From Terribacillus halophilus (GTDB taxonomy: Bacteria > Bacillota > Bacilli > Bacillales > Amphibacillaceae), in NCBI RefSeq assembly GCF_900101385.1, contig NZ_FMZB01000005.1:1-64000 (forward strand): DNA of 64,000 bases, read 5' to 3'. The notes under the pieces are model-generated. The model was given only the letters and a program-made list of their open reading frames with translations. It did no database searches and was not told the DNA's origin. Shown here one piece after another: positions 53,874 through 63,540 of the stretch (the stretch's first letter is position 1; each line of letters opens with the position of its first letter). A program made the translations under genes and the position numbers.

Positions 53874-55277
53874 TTGACTCAAATTAATAATAACTTAAAA
53901 GATTTGATCCGAAGAGGCGATGCAACTTCCTCTTGGAGCGGTTTTACATATCAAGGAAATATAACAATCTACTCAGCATTATGCTTACTAAATAAGATTG
54001 GTAATAATGTTGAGGAAATAAAAAAATATGAAATAGAGATCGAAAAGAACGAAGATTTTGCAATATTATATGAGGGAGAATTAAAATCACTACACCAAGT
54101 AAAATCACTTCAGAATAAGGAGAAAATTTCAGGTTATACCGAAGCTATACTTCAGCTTTTTGCAAAAGCAATAGAGTTTCCTAGTGTTATTGAGATTTCA
54201 TTACATACAGCGTGTGAAATTGAATCCTTTATAAAAGAAGATCTGATTAGTAATCTGAAAAATTATAACCCTTCAAGTCTCAGTGAAAATAAAAGGCAAC
54301 TTTACAGGAGTACACAAGAAAAGTTATTAGATCAGCAAATATTTGATGAGAAATTCATTATCTTTAAAAGGAATTATGATATAAGCGGCTATATTCCTGC
54401 AATAAAATCAATTCCACTTGAAGATGTTAAAGAAAATATTGAACAAGAACTGGAAAAATTTTATACTAACCACCATGAAAATTATACATATAAAACAAGC
54501 GAGCAGTATTCATTTGCATATTTAAACCTTTTAAAAAGATTAAACAAAAAAATTTCAAGAATCCACGATGGATCAGATACGAATTATTGTTTAAGACTAA
54601 TTGATGTTTATGATGTAATTTACGATGAACATGTATTTGGATGTACTGCTGAAACATTAGGGAATTTCTTACTAAAAGAACTATATTCTCTTTTTGAACA
54701 ATATTGTGAGGATAGCACATTAGGTAATGATAGATTGGAGACTGTTAGAAATATATGGTCCAAGCAATGGGAACTATTAGAGAAGCTGCCTGATGATGAT
54801 TTTATTTTATTATGTCGTAGGTTATCTCCAGAGATAAAGAACATATCTACAAAATCTCTGGATTTAAACACATATAGAAAGCTTTTAAATGAGGCGGGTG
54901 TTCGTAGGATGTTATTCTATTGTTTATTTGATTTGACCCACAAAATGGTACATGGGGAGACTATTAAAAATATTTTTACTGTTAAAGACAATGATGATTA
55001 TTTATTAACTCTTATTGACCGCAATAATCCTGATATGGTTGGAAGGGACATCATAAAAAATTTAAAAGATGATAAAAGTCTTTTTGATTTACTATTCGAT
55101 AATAAATTTTACTTAACTGAACACTTAGATGGAGTTTACGGTGGAAAGCGTTCAGAAGGTCTAATGGAATCTGAGGTTAAGATAACAGGAAATCGAAAAA
55201 AAGAAAAAATCACACTACCAAAACAAATCCATTTTGTTAGCAAAACTACAATTTCTGGGAGGACAATAAATGATTGA
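53874..55277 (+). CDS. ABC-3C system effector with predicted nuclease domain
   Basis: A 467-residue protein in a three-gene operon. Near residue 22 SGFTYQGNITIYSALCLL resembles the N-terminal block of DUF4297/Cap4-like PD-(D/E)xK nucleases, and NEDFAILYEGELKSLHQVKS (Glu60, Asp61, Gln75, Lys77) fits the D-x(n)-(E/Q)xK core. The rest is helical, with an ABC-3C-type C-terminal domain expected. GAGGAG precedes TTG 53874. The gene is AT-rich and overlaps the next by 8 bases. Assignment is by pattern; a search is needed. Confidence 0.6.
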   Translation: MTQINNNLKDLIRRGDATSSWSGFTYQGNITIYSALCLLNKIGNNVEEIKKYEIEIEKNEDFAILYEGELKSLHQVKSLQNKEKISGYTEAILQLFAKAIEFPSVIEISLHTACEIESFIKEDLISNLKNYNPSSLSENKRQLYRSTQEKLLDQQIFDEKFIIFKRNYDISGYIPAIKSIPLEDVKENIEQELEKFYTNHHENYTYKTSEQYSFAYLNLLKRLNKKISRIHDGSDTNYCLRLIDVYDVIYDEHVFGCTAETLGNFLLKELYSLFEQYCEDSTLGNDRLETVRNIWSKQWELLEKLPDDDFILLCRRLSPEIKNISTKSLDLNTYRKLLNEAGVRRMLFYCLFDLTHKMVHGETIKNIFTVKDNDDYLLTLIDRNNPDMVGRDIIKNLKDDKSLFDLLFDNKFYLTEHLDGVYGGKRSEGLMESEVKITGNRKKEKITLPKQIHFVSKTTISGRTIND

Positions 55278-55986
55278 AATAATAAAAGAACTATTTTGGG
55301 AAGCAAGTTATATAGTAGAGGAAATACAACCCGAATTCAAATCTGATATCGAGCATTTGTCTTTTATTGCAAAGATTACAAAAGAAAATAAATTTGACTT
55401 CTTCTTAGTAATTGATTTAAAAGAGGTTAATATTGATGAATCAAATCTGCATGATATTATAGATGATTATTTTGAATATATTGTTGATAAAAATGAAGAA
55501 CAGGGAATTGATAAAAATCTATCATTACTCATCCTCCTTCAAAAAGACACTGTTAAAATAGATCGAGATTTGACTTCATTTGTATATGATTTAGAAGAAG
55601 ATCCTTACGATTTTAAAAAATATGTTTTGTCTTACACAAAAGAACAATTTTCACTGGTGGAACAACAATTTAAAAATGAAAATAGCATTACAAGTGTATT
55701 TCAACGAATAATACAAAATAAGAATATGTTTTCAGAATTTAAGAATACAACTAATAAAGAATCACAATTAATTTATGATTTAATTTCAAAATGTTTTATT
55801 AAACTTCACTTCTTAAGCTTACAAATAGATACTATAAACCTTTCCAATTTAGAAAGTGAAATTAGAGAAGAATTGACACAATATCAATTAGATTTAAGAG
55901 AAAAAATTATATCCATTGAATCAAAAGAGGAAATTAATCTTGAATTGGTACTCGAAAAGCTTGGGGTGGTAGAAGAAGATGAGTAA
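55270..55986 (+). CDS. ABC-3C system middle component (MC1-like)
   Basis: A 238-residue acidic protein. DKNLSLLILL (81-90) and EEDPYDFKKYVLSYT (109-123) match what I recall of middle component 1 of ABC-three-component systems (pattern KNTSLI...EEDPYYFKKYV). It would bridge the effector and the ATPase. It overlaps the upstream gene by ATGATTGA and the downstream one by ATGAGTAA, a tight translational chain. Confidence 0.65.
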   Translation: MIEIIKELFWEASYIVEEIQPEFKSDIEHLSFIAKITKENKFDFFLVIDLKEVNIDESNLHDIIDDYFEYIVDKNEEQGIDKNLSLLILLQKDTVKIDRDLTSFVYDLEEDPYDFKKYVLSYTKEQFSLVEQQFKNENSITSVFQRIIQNKNMFSEFKNTTNKESQLIYDLISKCFIKLHFLSLQIDTINLSNLESEIREELTQYQLDLREKIISIESKEEINLELVLEKLGVVEEDE

Positions 55987-58354
55987 CAAATTATACATCA
56001 ATAGACTTTATATTGAAAATTTTAAAACTATCGATAAAGCAGTAATTTCTTTTGAAGATCAAGATATTACAGTATTAGATGGTCCAAATGGATTCGGTAA
56101 AACAACCATCTTTGACAGTATTGAACTTGTTTTAACTGGACAAATAAAACGAATTCAAAATTTCAAAGTAGCTGTTACAGCAAGAGGCTATAGGGATTAT
56201 TTATTTGCGAAGAATCAAAATAAACCTGTTGTAGTTAAAATTGAACTAAAGTCTATTGGAGAGGATAGTAGTAAAAAAAGGGTTTTTGCCAGAAGAATTG
56301 ATCCAACTAAACTTAGATCAACAGGAAAAAAACCTTTTGAATTTAATTATGAGCTTCATGAATTAAACACAATTGATGATGAAATGACGGTTGAAACAGT
56401 TACTAATGAACAAGAACTTGAAAAGTTCTTTAAAGTGAATGATTTTATTGACAGATATAGTTTGTATCATTATGTTGAGCAAGAGGATTCAAGCCATTTA
56501 TTTAAAAAAAATGAAAAAGAAAGAATTGAAGTTATTAGTAAACTTTTCAACATACAAAAAGAGAATGAGCAAAAGGAAAAACTGGACACTACTAGAAGAG
56601 TTCTTAGAAGAAAGTTAAGGGATATCAATAAAGATATTGAAAAATATAAAGGATTTGTAACCGAGAAAGATTCAGATGCTGATCGAACGTTTACTCAGGT
56701 GGAATACATAAAGTTGTTGCCTGCTACTAGCAAGAAGCCATGGGACAGTGAAAAACTCAATAATTTAGATAAAGTTAAAAAAGATACATATATATCTGAG
56801 TTAAACCAAATTATAAAATTTAAGAAGTACTTTGAAGATTATATTAAACAGAAGAAAAATAATAATATATCACAAGTTATAGCAAATAAAGGAAGATTAT
56901 CTGCACTAATTGTACTTGGTTTTTATAACGAAGAGTTTGAGACCTTTAAGAAAGAGTATGAAACAAACAACAATTTGAAAAGATACTTAAAGGTACTTGA
57001 AGAAAGAAGTATCCTAACTAGTTATATCAACTGGGATATCATTTTTGAAACTTTAAAACTTAAGACTGATAAACAATTATTGATAGATAGAATCGACCAT
57101 ATTAAATCTTTGAATAAAACTACTAACAACTTGTCAAATACTGTGAGACAACTCTTGGAAGCGCGCGAGAGTTTGAAAAATCAGTTCAACAATCTTATTA
57201 GTTCTAAATCTGGCTCTAGTAATGATCAAAACTGTCCATATTGCGGGCAAGATTGGAAATCCTTTAAAGAACTAGAGGAACAAATGGAACAAAAAACAAT
57301 TGAGATACAACAAAATTTAGATCAAAATTCTAATAAAGTCGTTGAAGAAATTAACAATCTGTATAGCGCAATAATCAAAGATATTATAAACCAATTAGAT
57401 AGTTATCTTTCAGATGATTCTAGAATAAAAGATGACTTCTTTCTTCAATTGCAAGAATATAAAAATCTGGGTATAGATGTTAATAAAGCAAAATTGTTCT
57501 TAGATAATATTGGGATTATCTCTGAGGAATATTATAATAAGGAGAAAAAAATTGTCAGCGATTTGGAAGAAAGAACTAATAGCTTTGTATCGGACTTAGA
57601 ATCCCGAATGCAGAATACAGAAGAATTTACAAGAGATAATTTCAAATTATTACAAGAAATTTTTATAAATACTTTCAATTCCGATTTTAAATTGGTTGAA
57701 AAAATAAGAGTTGAAGATATAGAACTCAAAAAGCTTTATATAGAGAATGCTTTCTATGATCAGTCAAACTGGTTTTTCAAGGAATTGCAAAAACTAACTA
57801 TACAACGAAAAAAATTAGATTCAATTTGCATTAATCTAGACGGTATAATTGAGATTTATACTAAAAAAATTAACCAGTATAGAGGGACAATGATTAATGA
57901 TTTAGAAATCCCGTTCTTTATATACAGCGGGAAAATTATACAGAACCACCAGCGAGGCATTGGGGTATTTATAAAACAGGAGACAAACAATAGAGACGAA
58001 GAACCTGAAGTGAAGGCTATCAATTTTGTGCCACCTGAAGAAACTGACCATGATATAGTTCATTCCTTTAGTTCAGGTCAACTGTCCGCCACTGTGCTTT
58101 CTTTTACTTTAGCTCTAAATAAAGTATATAATCAAAGTGGGTTAAACACGATACTAATAGACGATCCGGCTCAGACGATGGATGAGATAAATATGGCATC
58201 TCTTGTAGAGTTACTTCGAAATGATTTTTACGATAAACAAATAATTCTATCAACTCATGAGGATAAAATTTCCTTATACATGAGATACAAATTTTCTAAA
58301 TTTGGTCTTAGAGCTGCTAATATAAACGTAAAACAGGAACTATATGAATATTAA
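55979..58354 (+). CDS. ABC-3C system SMC/RecF-like ATPase
   Basis: A 791-residue ABC ATPase with split head domains. Walker A is GPNGFGKTTIFDSIE (35-49). Long coiled coil follows, with CPYCGQDW near residue 421 as a zinc-hook-like turn. The signature FSSGQLSATVLSFTL, Walker B TILIDDPAQTMDE and switch STHED are in the C-terminus. This is the SbcC/RecF arrangement. It is the sensor-ATPase of the operon, probably surveying DNA or phage activity. Phage defence is inferred. Confidence 0.85.
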   Translation: MSNKLYINRLYIENFKTIDKAVISFEDQDITVLDGPNGFGKTTIFDSIELVLTGQIKRIQNFKVAVTARGYRDYLFAKNQNKPVVVKIELKSIGEDSSKKRVFARRIDPTKLRSTGKKPFEFNYELHELNTIDDEMTVETVTNEQELEKFFKVNDFIDRYSLYHYVEQEDSSHLFKKNEKERIEVISKLFNIQKENEQKEKLDTTRRVLRRKLRDINKDIEKYKGFVTEKDSDADRTFTQVEYIKLLPATSKKPWDSEKLNNLDKVKKDTYISELNQIIKFKKYFEDYIKQKKNNNISQVIANKGRLSALIVLGFYNEEFETFKKEYETNNNLKRYLKVLEERSILTSYINWDIIFETLKLKTDKQLLIDRIDHIKSLNKTTNNLSNTVRQLLEARESLKNQFNNLISSKSGSSNDQNCPYCGQDWKSFKELEEQMEQKTIEIQQNLDQNSNKVVEEINNLYSAIIKDIINQLDSYLSDDSRIKDDFFLQLQEYKNLGIDVNKAKLFLDNIGIISEEYYNKEKKIVSDLEERTNSFVSDLESRMQNTEEFTRDNFKLLQEIFINTFNSDFKLVEKIRVEDIELKKLYIENAFYDQSNWFFKELQKLTIQRKKLDSICINLDGIIEIYTKKINQYRGTMINDLEIPFFIYSGKIIQNHQRGIGVFIKQETNNRDEEPEVKAINFVPPEETDHDIVHSFSSGQLSATVLSFTLALNKVYNQSGLNTILIDDPAQTMDEINMASLVELLRNDFYDKQIILSTHEDKISLYMRYKFSKFGLRAANINVKQELYEY

Positions 58355-58471
58355 TTAAAAAGGCATGAAGGCTAGAAAAGAGTACTTTTTTACTTAAATA
58401 AGTTGGTAAGCTTACGGAGGATCCATAATGCAGTATTCACTCTTTTTTAAGATAAATATTAATTCACTAAG

Positions 58472-58502
58472 GACACCCGTGCGTCAGCACAGGTGTCTTG
58501 TT
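58472..58502 (+). terminator. hairpin after the ABC-3C operon
   Basis: GACACC CGTGC GTCA GCAC A GGTGTC, with T-rich sequence after it. It could end the operon transcript. Confidence 0.6.
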
Positions 58503-58515
58503 ATATGTATTAGAA

Positions 58516-59240
58516 AACCCCTGGCTATGCCGGGGGTTCCAGAAAGCTTCTAGCGTGGTAATAAAAAACCCTCACTTCATGGTAGGGTAAAGTTGGTTTC
58601 CCGACCACTTTATCTCGCCATAGAAGGAAGAGTGCCCTATGAAGGACATGAACAGTTTAGCACATACAACATGGAATTGTAAGTATCACGTAGTATTTGC
58701 GCCAAAGTACAGAAGGCAGGTTATTTACGGAAAATACAAAAAGAGTATCGGACAAATTATTAGGGATTTATGTGAACGGAAAGGTGTGATTATCCATGAA
58801 GCAAATGCTTGTCCGGATCACATTCATATGTTGATAAGTATCCCGCCGAAATTAAGTGTGTCACAATTTATGGGATACTTAAAAGGGAAAAGTAGTTTAA
58901 TGATATTCGATCGTCATGCCAATTTAAAATATAGATATGGAAATCGAAAATTTTGGTGCCGAGGATTCTATGTTGATACAGTCGGGAGAAATAAGAAACA
59001 AATACAAGAATATATTAGGAATCAGCTAAAAGAGGACTATATGGGCGATCAATTGACATTATTCGAAGAGTACGATCCATTTACAGGAGAAAAAAATCGG
59101 AAGAAATAAAGAAATCCTTTAGAATTGGTGAGTAGATGTGGTGCAAGAGGGAACCCATTCAGCGGGCCTTTGAGGCCTAGGCCGGTAACAAAGGCTTTCA
59201 GCCGCAGAACAAACCACCAGTTCACACTGGTGGTTTTGAT
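58516..59240 (+). mobile_element. IS200-type insertion sequence
   Basis: About 725 bases with a single TnpA gene and subterminal hairpins: left AACCCC-T-GGC-TAT-GCC-GGGGGTT (58516-58538) and right AAACCACCAG-TTCACA-CTGGTGGTTT (59211-59236). This is the IS200 organisation (IS200/IS605 family without TnpB). Cleavage sites cannot be placed exactly by eye. Confidence 0.8.
58639..59109 (+). CDS. tnpA: IS200 family transposase TnpA (Y1 HUH)
   Basis: A 156-residue HUH transposase. The HUH motif is CPDHIHMLISIP, the catalytic Tyr is in QEYIRNQ, and YHVVFAPKYRRQVI at the start is characteristic. It moves single-stranded DNA by the peel-and-paste mechanism. Reading frame is intact, so the element may be active. 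Confidence 0.95.
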   Translation: MKDMNSLAHTTWNCKYHVVFAPKYRRQVIYGKYKKSIGQIIRDLCERKGVIIHEANACPDHIHMLISIPPKLSVSQFMGYLKGKSSLMIFDRHANLKYRYGNRKFWCRGFYVDTVGRNKKQIQEYIRNQLKEDYMGDQLTLFEEYDPFTGEKNRKK

Positions 59241-59648
59241 TCATGGTATTGCTTTTTTATTCATGACTTAGTCTTTTTTATATTGGTATTATTATTCGTA
59301 ATTTGCTGTTAACCTGATTTTACATTATCTGCATCCACATCTTGGTTAGATGGCACAGTCCGGAATCTGAATTTTCTATAGATAACTGATAATTTTATTT
59401 ATTGTTGAGTTTTTATTGTTTTGAGATAATTGAAAGTAGCTTTCCAATTCTCGGAGTTGCTCTAACTCCATTCTTATCGATAAAGCATTTAACTAAATTA
59501 GATTTTACAGTACCAAATTACTATCCGAAATTTAACTACCTCAAAGTGTTTTCATCAATGTAATTCATTAGGACACACCACACTGCTGAAACGCAAGCAT
59601 CATCTTTCTCTTTACAACTCACTACCAACAAACAAGGGAGAGAAAAAG
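59241..59648. other. AT-rich intergenic stretch
   Basis: About 400 bases. I see no gene, RNA element or long palindrome in it apart from the ribosome-binding site of the following gene (AAGGGAG at 59634-59640). Confidence 0.6.
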
Positions 59649-60620
59649 ATGACACTCAAAATTGGAATGATTGGAACAGGCTGGTTTAGCCGCAAGCATG
59701 CGAACATTCTATCAAAGATGGATGGGGTTCAGATCCAGGCTATTTGCGGAACAAGTAAAGAGAAAGCAGCAGATATGGCGTCCGATTATGAGGGTGCGAA
59801 TGGGTATGATCAGTATGTGGAAATGCTGGACGCTGAGGAGCTTGATGCGGTTTATATCGTTACGCCGCCAATGGTTCGGGGAGAGATTGAATTAGAGCTT
59901 ATTGGGCGCGGTATTCCTTTCCTCATCGAAAAGCCACTGGGGACAGAGGACAAGATCCCAGCTAAGGTGTTAGAGCGTATGAATGAAAGTTCTATGATTA
60001 CGTCTGTTGGGTATCATTTTCGATACAGTGATTCGGTTCAGTATCTAAAAGAAAAGTTAAATGGCCAAACGCTTGGCGTGGTATTAGGTAAATGGATGGG
60101 CGAGATGCCCATGGTGGGCTGCTGGAGAGATCAAGAGAAATCTGGCGGTCAGTTTATCGAACAAACAACGCATATTGTAGATTTACTAAGATACGTCTGC
60201 GGTGAGGTTGAAGAAGTTTTTGCGATGTATGGCAATCAAGTACAGCATAACAAGTACGATAATGTGCCGGACATTGGTACGGTAAGTTTACGGCTTCAAA
60301 ATGGCGTGATAGCTAACCTGTCGAATACGTGTATCCTTCCTAGAGGCATGGGAGATATTGGACTCAAGTTATACACAGATAAAGGAATGCTAGATTGGCA
60401 GGGCGATAAACTAGAAATCGACCTTGAGGGTATAAAGACAACATATAAGGATACGGACAATCCATACGTTCGGGAAAATGAGGCATTTATTCATGCCGTT
60501 CGTACTGGCGACACCTCTCAAATCCGCTCTGAGTATAGTGATGCATATCTAACACATGAGGTGACGTATGCTGCTTTAGAGTCTGCAAGGAGTGGTGTAC
60601 CTGTTAAGCTTAAAAAATAA
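59649..60620 (+). CDS. Gfo/Idh/MocA family oxidoreductase
   Basis: A 323-residue NAD(P)-dependent sugar-type dehydrogenase. The Rossmann start IGMIGTGWFSRKHANIL, the motif IEKPLG near residue 96 and a C-terminal beta-sandwich are typical. GQFIEQTTHIVDLLRY contains the conserved His. Substrate unknown; no sugar transporter is adjacent, so it appears to be an isolated insertion. Its own terminator follows. Confidence 0.9.
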   Translation: MTLKIGMIGTGWFSRKHANILSKMDGVQIQAICGTSKEKAADMASDYEGANGYDQYVEMLDAEELDAVYIVTPPMVRGEIELELIGRGIPFLIEKPLGTEDKIPAKVLERMNESSMITSVGYHFRYSDSVQYLKEKLNGQTLGVVLGKWMGEMPMVGCWRDQEKSGGQFIEQTTHIVDLLRYVCGEVEEVFAMYGNQVQHNKYDNVPDIGTVSLRLQNGVIANLSNTCILPRGMGDIGLKLYTDKGMLDWQGDKLEIDLEGIKTTYKDTDNPYVRENEAFIHAVRTGDTSQIRSEYSDAYLTHEVTYAALESARSGVPVKLKK

Positions 60621-60631
60621 AGGTAATGAAA

Positions 60632-60667
60632 GAAGGAGCGCTGATTTGAATCAGGGCTCCTTTTTTA
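60632..60667 (+). terminator. terminator after the oxidoreductase gene
   Basis: GAAGGAGC, inner CTGATT-TG-AATCAG, GCTCC and TTTTTT. Confidence 0.88.
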
Positions 60668-61017
60668 AGTTTGCCTGCTTAAATTCGGTTTCCCGTTTGT
60701 TGTTTGCTTCTCTATTTCAGCTTCTTTTTCGATTTTGGCAATTTGCGAGCGACTTAAGTTTTCCGAATATCCATCATAAACGCTGATATGTGTGCCCAAG
60801 TGGGGTGATGCGATCCTTTGTTGATTATACGAAAATAGTTTTAAATTGTTGCTAAATAAGTCCATTATACTTCTATTTATCAATTTTCATTACTTTTAAC
60901 CCTCGACTAAAGAAGGGTTTTTCTTTACGTTATAGTAAACTAATGGGAATCACTGGATATATTTTATATAATTTTTTTAGGATATAAGCGCTAACTGTAT
61001 ATTGGGGGTAGGACTAC
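60668..61017. other. intergenic stretch with a possible minus-strand remnant
   Basis: An open frame on the minus strand (60665-60883) encodes ISVYDGYSENLSRSQIAKIE and EKEAEIEKQTTNGKPNLSR, which reads like real protein, but it has no good RBS and overlaps the terminator. I take it as a fragment. A hairpin AACCCT-AGGGTT lies at 60900-60921. Confidence 0.35.
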
Positions 61018-61698
61018 TTGAGATTAAATTTTGTAATCGTACTTATCTTAACAACATTGATGATAGGAGGTTGTAGTATGGGTGAGAACAAAAAATCCAC
61101 ATCGCCATCTGAAATGGAACCAAAAGAACTTCCTGATGTTCCTGCACTCCAGGATGAATTCACTCGTGACTTTATACAATCTGAGGAGCCGGTTAAGGAA
61201 GGGTATTATCCATTTAAATCAGGAACTAATAATTTCACGATGGATTTCCCAGAAGATATGATCATTATAGAAAGAGGCTATAGCAAGGGTCAGAATGATG
61301 GGAGTGAAATGATGGAGATTTCATTCTTACCGGAAGATATTGAAGTGAGAGACGTGTTGCCAACCATTATGGTACATTATTATGGCTTTATGAGTAGTGA
61401 AGAAAGCAGCAAGGAAAGTATGTCTAGTAGAAGAAAAGAGGAACTCCAATTTAAATCCTTGGGTTCTGACAATGAAGGAAAACAGTATGCGGAATATGCA
61501 GATTTCACAGTAGGGCCTTACCCGGGTATGGCCGCTTTAATTTGGAATGACAATAACCAGCAGATTCAAATATCCGCCTCCGTTGTTTGTAAGGAAGGAT
61601 TAAGTGAAGAAGATTGCGAGAGGTTGGCTAAGCCTGAGAAAGAAAAGTTACTTGAGATATTCCGTTCCATTAAGCTAACAGCGCAAGAGGACGAGTGA
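61018..61698 (+). CDS. lipoprotein, candidate immunity protein of the lipase cassette
   Basis: A 226-residue lipoprotein with signal peptide MRLNFVIVLILTTLMIGGC (lipobox, Cys19). The mature part is Glu/Lys-rich with a beta-rich domain around IPED-type strands (NFTMDFPEDMIIIERGYS). TTG start 61018 behind GGGGGT. Its stop overlaps the GTG at 61695 of the lipase-fold gene. Outward-facing lipoproteins next to secreted lipases protect the producer in staphylococcal TslA loci; by analogy this may be immunity. I know no named family. Confidence 0.65.
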   Translation: MRLNFVIVLILTTLMIGGCSMGENKKSTSPSEMEPKELPDVPALQDEFTRDFIQSEEPVKEGYYPFKSGTNNFTMDFPEDMIIIERGYSKGQNDGSEMMEISFLPEDIEVRDVLPTIMVHYYGFMSSEESSKESMSSRRKEELQFKSLGSDNEGKQYAEYADFTVGPYPGMAALIWNDNNQQIQISASVVCKEGLSEEDCERLAKPEKEKLLEIFRSIKLTAQEDE

Positions 61699-61703
61699 GA
61701 ATA

Positions 61704-63539
61704 ATGGCCTTAGAAAAAATAACTTCTACAGATGTTTGGATGAGATTAGTTAATACAGAGTATGATGATTTATCTCCTGCTAATTTAGAAGAAAAGTTCA
61801 AGTATATCTACCTTGAAGAAACAGGAGAGGTCTTTGAGGGTGAGTTAAAGATGTTCCACTCCTCCGAGGCAAAATCGGTTGATCCTGAATTGACAGGCTA
61901 TGACGGAACTGCGCTACTGATTTCTGAAGGGGAAGAAGAGGAACTCTTTGTTATTAATCAAGGAACTCAATCAGATACTATGATTGATTGGGCATACAAT
62001 GTAAAGGGAGCGTACTTGGGGCAAACAGTAGACCAGGCGCAAGCAGCTAGGGATTTTACAAATGAAGCGAAAAGTCATTTTGCTATTGATGAAGAGGTAA
62101 AAGTAAATTCCCTAGGTCACTCTCTGGGAAATCAAAACGGAACAGTAACCGGTATATCTGATGGAACTTATGATAGTATGTATGGTCTTAATGGATTGCA
62201 GGTCTCTCCATATTCTCAGTATAAGTACGACTTTCTGTTTGCTGATGAAGTACGAAAAGAGTTTGGATTAGTTAATGAAGATGGTATATACAACATCCCT
62301 AAAGAGGACTTGGTTGATTTTACTCAAGAGTACTTTAAAGATTCAGGAGTTAAGATACATCAAGTCATTTCAACCGACGATCCCCTTTACGGAATCACCG
62401 AGAGAATTGGTTTAGCCCCGATGGGGAAAATCGAGTATATCGATACCAACCCGGAATTAGCAGGTATTAAGACAGTCATAGATGATATACCGGAAGATGT
62501 CTTGCAAGAATTTGTTGATTTGGGCATTTTGTATGCGAAGGCTGATGCAGATGGTGGTATTGGTGAAGTGTTGGAGCAAACCCTCGGAGTGAATTATGAG
62601 TACATTAAAGATCTGAATTCCTTGGAAAGTCTGGGTAATTGGTATCTCTTCGATCAAGAAGAGTTAGATGACACATTAAAGGCGGTTGATGAAAGTCTAC
62701 CGCCTTTAATAGATAAATTAAATATTATTACCGATAATTCAGAGGCTATTTTTGGAAGGTTATACGAAGAGGGATATATAACAGAAAAACAGAAAACTAT
62801 TATGATTGATGAAATAGCTAAATTAGCTAAAGAGCTCGAAACTGTACAAAATGCAATCTCTCAGAATGTTGAAGCAGATGAAAGCGGTGGATTCTTCGAT
62901 AAGATAAAAGCTGATGGTGACTTAATAATGGACATCGTCAAGGTGTGGATAGCCTTTAATGAAGCGATGAAAAATATTAAGGATAGTGGGATCATGGAGA
63001 GTTTAGGTAGCATCGTTGATAGCCACAGCATTAATGAGTTGTTAAACGCTAAAGCTGGTGGGAATAAAAGCTATATAGGTAAAGATATGGTCCTTACATC
63101 TAATCGAGGTGGCGGAACACCAATCAAAGTAAATATGTCCGCTGCTTTAAGGCTTTATAGAGAAGGCACTACATCGTTAGAGGATAAAACCCGATATCTT
63201 ACTGATTTAGAAAAAGCAGTACACGCAGAAGTCGCTTTGACTTATTTGGAAAGGCGTTCAAAAATAATGAGTGAGATTGGTCATATAGAGGCAAATCCTA
63301 AGAGTTATGCAGTTCTTCTGGAAGAGCATAAATACCCCACATATAAAGTTGAATCAGCAAGAGTCAATGAAATTATTAATCCTTTGACTAACGCTGATCT
63401 AGAAGAAGTAATGATTGAAATGAGGAAGTCTGTTGATTCTGGTTACATTTATCTCAACACATATAAAGAGGCTATAACGAAGCTTTTCAAAGAAGAAGAA
63501 GACCTCTTAAAACTATTTGATCTAGTTAGGGAGATGTAA
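61704..63539 (+). CDS. lipase-fold protein, DUF6792-like, candidate T7SS toxin
   Basis: A 611-residue cytoplasm-encoded protein with no signal peptide. The N-terminal half is an alpha/beta hydrolase: GTALLISEGEEEELFVINQG, then NSLGHSLG with the nucleophile Ser143 (of the 614-residue frame). The C-terminal half is helical (YLERRSKIMSEIGHIEANPKSYAVLLEE and a C-terminal coiled coil) and looks like a reverse LXG targeting domain. ATG 61704 is preferred, but GTG 61695 is possible. Family name DUF6792 is from memory. Confidence 0.65.
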   Translation: MALEKITSTDVWMRLVNTEYDDLSPANLEEKFKYIYLEETGEVFEGELKMFHSSEAKSVDPELTGYDGTALLISEGEEEELFVINQGTQSDTMIDWAYNVKGAYLGQTVDQAQAARDFTNEAKSHFAIDEEVKVNSLGHSLGNQNGTVTGISDGTYDSMYGLNGLQVSPYSQYKYDFLFADEVRKEFGLVNEDGIYNIPKEDLVDFTQEYFKDSGVKIHQVISTDDPLYGITERIGLAPMGKIEYIDTNPELAGIKTVIDDIPEDVLQEFVDLGILYAKADADGGIGEVLEQTLGVNYEYIKDLNSLESLGNWYLFDQEELDDTLKAVDESLPPLIDKLNIITDNSEAIFGRLYEEGYITEKQKTIMIDEIAKLAKELETVQNAISQNVEADESGGFFDKIKADGDLIMDIVKVWIAFNEAMKNIKDSGIMESLGSIVDSHSINELLNAKAGGNKSYIGKDMVLTSNRGGGTPIKVNMSAALRLYREGTTSLEDKTRYLTDLEKAVHAEVALTYLERRSKIMSEIGHIEANPKSYAVLLEEHKYPTYKVESARVNEIINPLTNADLEEVMIEMRKSVDSGYIYLNTYKEAITKLFKEEEDLLKLFDLVREM

Positions 63540-63540
63540 G

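Noticed and set aside
58427-58555. Short ORF after the ABC-3C ATPase (ATG with GGAGGATCCATA)
   Set aside because: It reads through the terminator hairpin and into the left end of the IS200, so it is not a conserved gene.
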